From the NCBI GenBank assembly GCA_902803155.1, contig CADCOU010000035.1, positions 1 to 5,860 of the forward strand: a DNA stretch of 5,860 nt. Direction: 5' to 3'. The notes beneath the pieces are model-generated. The model saw only the letters and a list, made by a program, of their open reading frames with translations, did no database searches and was not told the origin of the DNA. The position numbers and the translations under genes are program-made. This DNA is from an uncultured Lachnospiraceae bacterium. Its GTDB lineage: Bacteria; Bacillota; Clostridia; Lachnospirales; Lachnospiraceae. Of this stretch, positions 1 to 4,640 are shown piece after piece (the first letter of the stretch is position 1; every line of letters begins with the position of its first letter).

Positions 1-45
1 CCCGCGCCGGAACCGCCCGCGCCGGAACCGCCTGCACCGGAGACA
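1..45 (+). repeat. 15-bp tandem repeat coding for PAPEP units
   Basis: Three consecutive 15-bp units (1-15, 16-30, 31-45). The first two are identical (CCCGCGCCGGAACCG) and the third is diverged (CCTGCACCGGAGACA). They encode PAPEP, PAPEP, PAPET, the end of what is probably a longer Pro-rich array upstream. Unit number in such stalks often varies between strains by slippage. Confidence 0.85.
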
Positions 46-1107
46 CCCACATCCGAACAGCCTGCGCCGCAGTCGGAAACGATTGCGCCTGATACCGGCG
101 CGCCGGAGACAAATGCCCAGGAGATCATCGCTGATCCTGAGACAAATGCACCTGCAGAAAATCATTCGACGGCGATCCCGGAAAATCCGACGGAAAAAAA
201 GCTCAACCAGAAGATTGTGGATGCCGGAGAAGTCGATGAAGGCTTTTCGATCAGCATCAACGGAGGAGAACCCGCTGTTATCGAACCGGAGAAAAGCTTC
301 CGCGATGTTGTGAATGCCATTACCGTCGGGGGCTACCGGTATGCGCTGGATTATATTCGTCCGACCACACGCCTGAGAGAGCCGGTTGAAGATATCGAGT
401 CGGAAGGCACAATTAAAAAGATTTTTGAGAAAGTACGGTTCATGCCCGGTTCTTCCTGCGATATCGTACTGTACCTGTATGACGGCAGATCTCTGTGGAT
501 GAATATGAGGGTACAGGGGTCTCTGGAGACAGAAGATGCTGCGATCGTGTTTACTTCCGCGCCGGAAGAGAAAGCATGTACGGTAACCTACGACGCAAAC
601 GGAGGGAACCTTTCCGGATGTGCGTCCAGTGTAAGAAGAAAGGGCGAGTGGTTCAGCCACTTTGATGGTAAGGCGGAGAAGGAAGGGCAGTATTTCTGCG
701 GATGGTTTGATGGTCCGGGAGAAGACGCAGTCAGGGTGTTTCCGACCGATCCCGTGGAAGAGGATACCACTCTGTATGCGCATTTCAGCCCGTACGGCAA
801 GGCGGTGGCGGTTTTTGATTTCGGATTCTCCACAGCCGGAGACGGCGGGAACCTGGTCCATCATCTGCTCTTCCCGATGCAGGACGGCGGAACTTACAGA
901 ATTACCTCCACACCGCATATGGAGCGGAACGGACTGGTGATTGCGGGCTGGAAAGACGCCTACGGCGAGAAGGTAGATCCCACGGAACTGACCGGACTCA
1001 CCGAGTCCAGAACGTTTACCGCGATCTGGGAGGCGCCGTCCGAAACAACTCCGGAGGAAACTGAAGCGGCTGCCGCGGAGAATGCCGAAGCGGAACCGGA
1101 GTCGTAA
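1..1107 (+). CDS. Secreted/surface protein with Pro-Glu stalk and InlB-like repeats (5' end missing)
   Basis: The reading frame is open from the first base, so the gene starts upstream; 368 codons are visible and it ends at TAA 1105-1107. In window residues, 1-15 are three PAPEP-type units, and about 16-66 continue as a Pro/Glu/Thr-rich, stalk-like segment. Residues about 73-190 form a folded region I do not recognise. Residues about 192-264 (opening VTYDANGG, ending GWFDG...TTLYAHF) and about 269-344 (ending AGWKD...TFTAIWE) look like two InlB_B/Flg_new (Listeria-Bacteroides) repeats, the second more divergent. Such repeats are typical of secreted or wall-associated proteins of Firmicutes. 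The last 25 residues are rich in Glu and Ala, with no LPXTG motif, membrane helix or other anchor, so any anchor or signal peptide must lie in the missing N-terminal part. A GTG at 217 could be taken for a start, but the frame continues upstream with matching composition. Adhesin or structural roles are only inference. Confidence 0.85.
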   Translation, partial: PAPEPPAPEPPAPETPTSEQPAPQSETIAPDTGAPETNAQEIIADPETNAPAENHSTAIPENPTEKKLNQKIVDAGEVDEGFSISINGGEPAVIEPEKSFRDVVNAITVGGYRYALDYIRPTTRLREPVEDIESEGTIKKIFEKVRFMPGSSCDIVLYLYDGRSLWMNMRVQGSLETEDAAIVFTSAPEEKACTVTYDANGGNLSGCASSVRRKGEWFSHFDGKAEKEGQYFCGWFDGPGEDAVRVFPTDPVEEDTTLYAHFSPYGKAVAVFDFGFSTAGDGGNLVHHLLFPMQDGGTYRITSTPHMERNGLVIAGWKDAYGEKVDPTELTGLTESRTFTAIWEAPSETTPEETEAAAAENAEAEPES

Positions 1108-1137
1108 ACAGGAACAAATCTTTTAGAGAAAACAAAA

Positions 1138-1172
1138 GGCAGGGAGCCGGGACAGAACCCCGGCTCCCTGCC
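1138..1172. terminator. Intrinsic terminator between convergent genes
   Basis: A perfect 14-bp GC-rich stem (1138-1151 with 1159-1172) encloses a 7-nt loop. On the minus strand the stem is followed by TTTTGTTTTCT, a good U-tract, so it should end the serine dehydratase transcript about 20 bp after its stop codon. On the plus strand the downstream run is weaker (TTATCATGTTTT), but the same hairpin lies 30 bp after the stop of the repeat protein and probably serves both genes. Confidence 0.9.
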
Positions 1173-1192
1173 TTATCATGTTTTCAAATGCA

Positions 1193-2407
1193 TTACATCT
1201 TGTTCCGGCGGCCGTACATCTTTGCCAGCCCGCCTTCGGAGGTTTCCAGAAAGCGTTTATTCATGCTGATTCCGGTCTCATACATGGTCCGCACGGCGAT
1301 GTCGAAGGAGATCCGCTGCGTGTCGGACAGAAAGAAGGACAGGTTGCATGCGTTCATCGCACGGTTCGCGGCGACAGCGTTGCGCTCTATGCAGGGCACC
1401 TGGACAAGCCCGAGGATCGGGTCGCAGGTCAGACCGAGATGATGCTCCAGAGCAATCTCCGCCGCATACTGGATCTGGTTGGTTGAGAGGCCGTACAGAT
1501 AGTCCAGCCCTGCCGCGGCCATGGAACACGCAGCGCCGATCTCTGCCTGGCAGCCGCATTCCGCACCGGAAACAGAGGCATTGTGCTTGATCAGGTTTCC
1601 GATCAGTCCGGCGACCTCAAGTCCGGAGATCATCTGCTCGTCAGTCAGGATGCGCTGCTCCTGCACGTAACGGAATGTTGCCGGGACAACGCCGCAGGAT
1701 CCGCAGGTCGGAGCGGTCACGACTGTACCGCAGTCTGCGTTCTGCTCACTGGTGGCAAATGCATAGGCAGAGATCAGCCGGCATTCACGGACCTGCGGAT
1801 GGTCATGCTCCAGCCGGAAGTCGAAGAGCTTTTTCGCTTTTCGCTCCACTCTCAAAGGTCCCGGAAGCATTCCTTCGGTTTCCAGGCCATCCTGGATAGT
1901 CTGTTTCATCTGTGCCCATACGGTCCGGAGATAATCCCGAATCTCAGGTCCTTCTGTCAGTTCCACATATTCCGCGAGATCGAGCCCCCGGAAGTTGCAG
2001 AACTCTATGATCTCGGCAAAAGAGTTCTCCGGGTATATATCTTCGCTTTCGGATTCCGGTCTTCCTTCAATGCGGAGATCTCCCCCGCCGATGGAAAGCG
2101 CCCGCATGGTATCCTGGACTTCTCCGTCCTTCAGTGCGATAAAGTCCATGGTATTCGGATGCGTGACATCTTCCGGAGCCTCCCTGCAGAAGATCACTTC
2201 AGTCGGGGTCGGGGAGAGCGTCTCATAGAGCACACGGTCTGTTCCGTGCCCTTTGCCTGTTTTGCAGAGCGAGCCATAAAGCTTTACCCGGAAGGCTTCT
2301 GCGTCCGGATGCCCGTCTCTGAAGAGGATGGCGGCTCTTTCCGGTCCCATCGTGTGGGAACTGGATGGTCCGCGGCCGATCTTATATACTTCTCTGATCG
2401 ATTTCAT
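1193..2407 (-). CDS. sdaA: L-serine dehydratase (L-serine ammonia-lyase), iron-sulfur type, single chain
   Basis: This cytoplasmic enzyme deaminates L-serine to pyruvate and ammonia using an oxygen-sensitive [4Fe-4S] cluster. The 404-residue protein is complete. The beta (ACT-like/ASB) part opens with YKIGRGPSSSHTMGP (residues 8-22), a family hallmark. The alpha part carries TAPTCGSCGVVPA (231-243), HNASVSGAECGCQAEIGAACS (275-295), GLTCDP (325-330) and VPCIERN (337-343). Predicted cluster ligands are Cys286, Cys328 and Cys339; their 42- and 11-residue spacing equals that of the ligands I recall for Legionella LSD (343, 385, 396). The chain is shorter than the roughly 455-residue enterobacterial type and lacks the C-terminal cysteine tail, ending RRNKM. 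Further cysteines at 226, 235, 238, 284 and 294 lie near the motifs. The ATG start at 2407 has AGGTG 8 nt upstream. It is monocistronic here, with its own promoter and terminator. The enzyme class is secure; the symbol follows common use. Confidence 0.96.
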   Translation of the reverse strand: MKSIREVYKIGRGPSSSHTMGPERAAILFRDGHPDAEAFRVKLYGSLCKTGKGHGTDRVLYETLSPTPTEVIFCREAPEDVTHPNTMDFIALKDGEVQDTMRALSIGGGDLRIEGRPESESEDIYPENSFAEIIEFCNFRGLDLAEYVELTEGPEIRDYLRTVWAQMKQTIQDGLETEGMLPGPLRVERKAKKLFDFRLEHDHPQVRECRLISAYAFATSEQNADCGTVVTAPTCGSCGVVPATFRYVQEQRILTDEQMISGLEVAGLIGNLIKHNASVSGAECGCQAEIGAACSMAAAGLDYLYGLSTNQIQYAAEIALEHHLGLTCDPILGLVQVPCIERNAVAANRAMNACNLSFFLSDTQRISFDIAVRTMYETGISMNKRFLETSEGGLAKMYGRRNKM

Positions 2408-2526
2408 ACGATTGTCACCTCATCCTGTCTGTGATGGCGCCTGTCCGCAGAAGACAGGCATAATCCCCATGCGGCGCTGCAGCTCAGTGGCGGGTGTCAA
2501 TCCCCCGCCGGAAATGGAAATATGCT
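2408..2526 (-). promoter_or_regulatory. Structured 5' leader of the serine dehydratase gene
   Basis: From the predicted transcription start near 2526 to the ATG there are about 118 nt rich in inverted repeats. In minus-strand order: stem GGCGGG/CCCGCC (2504-2509 with 2489-2494, loop GGATTGACA); small stem GCAT/ATGC with loop GGGGATT (2472-2458); and stem GCCTGTC/GACAGGC (2459-2453 with 2445-2439). The second and third share two bases and so compete. A further GACAGG (2429-2424) directly before the ribosome binding site could pair with the same CCTGTC. Translational or transcriptional control is possible, but no known riboswitch class is recognised. Confidence 0.45.
2415..2421 (-). promoter_or_regulatory. 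Ribosome binding site of the serine dehydratase gene
   Basis: On the minus strand GAGGTGA is followed by 7-8 nt and then the ATG at 2407-2405. This fixes the start that gives the canonical MKSIREVYKIG N-terminus. Confidence 0.85.
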
Positions 2527-2532
2527 ATGGAC

Positions 2533-2561
2533 ATTATAAGGCGGGAGGGTAAGGTCCACAA
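2533..2561 (-). promoter_or_regulatory. Sigma-A-type promoter for the serine dehydratase gene
   Basis: On the minus strand a TTGTGG -35 box (2561-2556) and a perfect TATAAT -10 box (2538-2533) are separated by exactly 17 bp. The predicted start is near 2526. It is divergent to the promoter of the plus-strand genes. Confidence 0.7.
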
Positions 2562-2580
2562 GCAGAGGTTCGTATAGTTC

Positions 2581-2609
2581 TGGTACAACCGGAGAAACTC
2601 TGGTATGAT
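2581..2609 (+). promoter_or_regulatory. Extended -10 promoter for the membrane protein/permease pair
   Basis: TGGTATGAT at 2601-2609 is an extended -10 element (TGn plus TATGAT). A poor -35 candidate, TGGTAC, sits 17 bp upstream at 2581-2586. The predicted start is near 2616, about 30 nt before the ATG at 2646. Confidence 0.5.
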
Positions 2610-2612
2610 TGA

Positions 2613-2623
2613 TTCTCAGAGAA
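2613..2623. promoter_or_regulatory. Possible operator: perfect TTCTCAGAGAA palindrome
   Basis: A 5-1-5 perfect inverted repeat lies just after the -10 box, across the predicted transcription start. Its position suits a repressor site, but it is short and no cognate regulator is present in the window. Confidence 0.25.
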
Positions 2624-2645
2624 AGACTAGGAGCAGGTAACCGGT

Positions 2646-3512
2646 ATGATGAAGTATTTATTGCGCGAGGCAGCAGGGGATAAGAACAGCAAAAAGAAAA
2701 AGGCAGCAGGAGCCGTCCTGCTGGTTATTTCCATCCTGATCCTGATCCATGCCTGGTCTACCCGGAGCAGATATTCGCCCTATGAACCGGGAGAAGAGAC
2801 AAAGATCAGTCTCTATGGAGAGGTTCCCGGGGTGGAGCATTACTATGAAAAAGAATATGAACTGTGGGAAGAGAAGTATTCGGAGGAAGGTCTCAGGGAC
2901 CTGTTTCTGGGTCTTCCGTACTATGAGGCACAGTGGCTGAATCTCTGGATGAAGGAAGGGGATGAGGAGATGCTTGAGCAGTGGTACGGGGATATTGAAG
3001 GTACGCTTGCTCATGTAGAACCGATCAAGGACTTCTACCGGAAGATCCGGGAAAACTGTCCGGAGACTGTTTTCCATGGGACGGACGTCGGACTGAGGTA
3101 TGATTCTTCCGGGGTGAGGTATCTGAAAAAGCTGGAAGAGCGGGGAGAAGCGGATACGGAAGCATACCGCCTCGCTGAAGAATGCATAGAGCAGGGGAAG
3201 ATCTGGGAGGAAGAAAAGGACGCCGACTACAGGGAGAAAACTCTGGCGGAGAACTTTATCCGCGAATATGATCAGCTGGAAAATGACCATGTGATGGGCA
3301 TCTATGCGGATGCGCACTGCGATCCGCGAAAGAATGCGGCAAAAGGAAAAGAGCCGTGTATGGCGGCCCGGCTGAAGGAACGCTGCGGAGACGTCGTCAG
3401 TTATCAGGCGGTCGAATACATGGTGAAGATAGAGAGCGACAAGATGCTGGAGAGAAAGCCGGCCGGAAAGAAGGAACGGCTCGAAGCCGGAATGCCTGCG
3501 ACAGAGATGTGA
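2646..3512 (+). CDS. Membrane-anchored protein resembling the erythromycin-esterase/ChaN/TraB group, active site apparently degenerate
   Basis: 288 residues, no firm family name. A Lys-rich start (13-19) precedes one hydrophobic helix (about 20-36), so the protein is probably N-terminally anchored with the rest outside the cell. The ectodomain has ISLYGEVPGVEHYYEKE (54-70), LFLGLPYYEAQWLNLWM (86-102), VFHGTDVG (142-149) and, near the end, ENFIREYDQL...VMGIYADAHCD (202-226), then MAARLKERCGD (239-249). This order resembles Ere/ChaN/TraB-like proteins, which begin with a GExH motif and have a late strand ending in (A)H. That likeness is from memory of the families, not a search. Here the first motif is GEVP and the expected acidic residue in LFxELPYY-like text is Gly89, whereas His224 is kept, so catalytic activity is doubtful. 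AGGAG (2629-2633) lies 12 nt before the ATG, and an AGGT (2635-2638) 7 nt before it; ATG 2649 is an alternative. A permease gene follows 57 bp on with no terminator, so they are probably co-transcribed. Confidence 0.8.
   Translation: MMKYLLREAAGDKNSKKKKAAGAVLLVISILILIHAWSTRSRYSPYEPGEETKISLYGEVPGVEHYYEKEYELWEEKYSEEGLRDLFLGLPYYEAQWLNLWMKEGDEEMLEQWYGDIEGTLAHVEPIKDFYRKIRENCPETVFHGTDVGLRYDSSGVRYLKKLEERGEADTEAYRLAEECIEQGKIWEEEKDADYREKTLAENFIREYDQLENDHVMGIYADAHCDPRKNAAKGKEPCMAARLKERCGDVVSYQAVEYMVKIESDKMLERKPAGKKERLEAGMPATEM
2661..2687 (+). repeat. First copy of LRxAAGDKN coding segment
   Basis: Codons 6-14 of the anchored protein read LREAAGDKN. A second copy, LRNAAGDKN, occurs in the same frame at 3522-3548 just ahead of the permease. 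Eight of nine residues agree although five of those eight codons differ synonymously. Confidence 0.6.
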
Positions 3513-3521
3513 GTCTTGCCG

Positions 3522-3548
3522 CTTCGGAATGCAGCCGGCGATAAGAAT
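3522..3548 (+). repeat. Second copy of LRxAAGDKN coding segment
   Basis: It lies between the TGA at 3510-3512 and the ATG at 3570 and reads LRNAAGDKN in the frame shared by both genes. Over 17 bp (3531-3547 against 2670-2686) 15 bases match the first copy. It is translated only if the permease starts at TTG 3516 or if the TGA is read through. Confidence 0.6.
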
Positions 3549-3569
3549 CAGAAGAGAAATCAGGAAAGA

Positions 3570-4520
3570 ATGAATACAAAACAGACAGGACAGGGATACG
3601 GATACATCCCTGTCGCCATCTTATGCAATATCCTGTGGGGCAGCGCGATCCCCTTTATCAATATCGGCTACAGGCTGTTCGGGATAGAATCCGGCGGAAC
3701 CGGTTCACAGATTCTGTTTGCCGGATGCCGCTTTTTTCTCGCGGGGTGGGTTACGCTGCTGATCCGGACCGTTTCTCTGAAGAGACCGGCTCTGCCGAAG
3801 CGAGGAAACGCCGGAATGGTGCTGAAGCTGGCGGCGGTTCAGACGGTCGGGCAGTATGTGCTGTTTTATATCGGGGTTGCCCATACGATCAGTGTGAAAG
3901 CGTCGATCATCCAGGGACTGGGGGCGTTTGTATCGATCCTGATCGCAAGTTTTATCTTCCGGTACGAAACGATGGACCGGACGAAATGGATCGGAGGCGC
4001 ACTCGGAATACTGGGCGTCATCGTGATGAACTGGCGAAGCGGAAGTTTCGGCGGAGGGCTCTCCCTGTTCGGGGAAGGCGCTCTGGTTCTGTCCATGATC
4101 AGCTGCGCGTTCAGTGCAGGGATGATCAAGAAATACGGCCAGAAAGAGGATCCGGTGACGCTGAACGGATGGCAGTTTGTTGTCGGAGGTGCCGTGATGA
4201 TTGTGATCGGCCTCCTGTGCAGAGGGCAGCTGCATCCGCAGGGCGGCACGGCATATCTGGTAATGCTGTATCTGGTAATGCTTTCTGCGGTGGCATATTC
4301 ACTGTGGTCGATGCTGCTGAAAACATACCCGATCTCAAAGATCGCGGTGTTCATGTTCCTCCAGCCCCTGTTCGGAGTGATCCTGGGAATCCTGCTGGTG
4401 AAGCAGAAACCGGATACTTCTCCTGTGCAGTATGCGGCGGCGCTGACGTTGGTATGTGCATGCATCATAGTCATTAACTCAGCCGGGGAGTCCTCTGCCC
4501 CGGAAGGCGACGGGCAATAA
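3570..4520 (+). CDS. EamA/DMT-superfamily permease, ten membrane segments
   Basis: A 316-residue integral membrane protein of the drug/metabolite transporter superfamily, built as two EamA-like halves of five helices each. Predicted helices (residues): 12-34, 45-66, 84-101, 106-129, 139-155, 166-187, 199-217, 228-248, 254-277, 284-304. Family-like features are NILWGSAIPF in helix 1, GGALGILGVIVM at the end of half one, and AYSLWSMLLKTYPISKIAVFMFLQPLFGVILG in half two. Members export or import small metabolites, often amino acids, so the substrate cannot be read from sequence. I chose ATG 3570, preceded by AGGAAAG (3562-3568), because helix 1 follows at the usual distance. The frame stays open to TTG 3516, which would add 18 residues but has a weak ribosome site. 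It probably shares the transcript of the anchored protein upstream. No clear terminator follows. A 15-bp tandem repeat lies in helix 8. Confidence 0.9.
   Translation: MNTKQTGQGYGYIPVAILCNILWGSAIPFINIGYRLFGIESGGTGSQILFAGCRFFLAGWVTLLIRTVSLKRPALPKRGNAGMVLKLAAVQTVGQYVLFYIGVAHTISVKASIIQGLGAFVSILIASFIFRYETMDRTKWIGGALGILGVIVMNWRSGSFGGGLSLFGEGALVLSMISCAFSAGMIKKYGQKEDPVTLNGWQFVVGGAVMIVIGLLCRGQLHPQGGTAYLVMLYLVMLSAVAYSLWSMLLKTYPISKIAVFMFLQPLFGVILGILLVKQKPDTSPVQYAAALTLVCACIIVINSAGESSAPEGDGQ
4254..4283 (+). repeat. 15-bp tandem duplication inside the permease gene
   Basis: Two adjacent copies of TATCTGGTAATGCT(G/T), 14 of 15 bases identical, encode YLVML-YLVML (residues 229-238) in predicted helix 8. The unit is in frame, so length stays divisible by three. 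Confidence 0.85.
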
Positions 4521-4563
4521 CGGACGCAGCCCGGTCCGGTACGGAAAAATGCCGGATAATTCC

Positions 4564-4594
4564 TGTACATTTGCAGAGCATGGAAGTGTATAAT
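4564..4594 (+). promoter_or_regulatory. Promoter candidate for the beta-propeller membrane protein
   Basis: A perfect TATAAT at 4589-4594 stands 46 bp before the ATG at 4641. The best -35 candidate is TGTACA (4564-4569), four of six consensus bases with a long 19-bp spacer; TACATT (4566-4571) has the better 17-bp spacing but fewer matches. The rest of the 120-bp gap after the permease holds no gene and no strong hairpin. Confidence 0.5.
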
Positions 4595-4640
4595 GAATAG
4601 GGTTTGAACTGATCACGGAAAAGAAGGCCGGAGACAGAAT

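Noticed and set aside
217..219. GTG at 217 as the start of the InlB-repeat protein
   Set aside because: The frame runs open to the first base with a matching Pro/Glu-rich composition and PAPEP repeats, and there is no ribosome site in front of the GTG.
1583..2434. Long plus-strand open frame opposite the serine dehydratase gene
   Set aside because: It is a shadow of a strongly conserved minus-strand enzyme in GC-rich codons, with no recognisable domain and no ribosome site worth the name.
2480..2509. CCCGCCACTG on the minus strand, like the core of a cobalamin riboswitch
   Set aside because: The upstream B12-box elements are missing, CCCGCC is explained as the arm of a local hairpin, and serine dehydratase is not a B12-linked gene.
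2658..3317. Minus-strand open frame of 219 codons opposite the anchored protein gene
   Set aside because: Hydrophobic and Phe-rich because it mirrors Glu/Lys-rich codons. The plus-strand gene has a ribosome site, promoter and coherent membrane topology.
3623..4477. Plus-strand open frame in another phase inside the permease gene
   Set aside because: Arg/Gly-rich shadow translation with no membrane segments; the permease frame is clearly the coding one.
4535..4556. Small TCCGG/CCGGA hairpin after the permease as a terminator
   Set aside because: Only five base pairs with a loop of 12 nt and no T-tract behind it.
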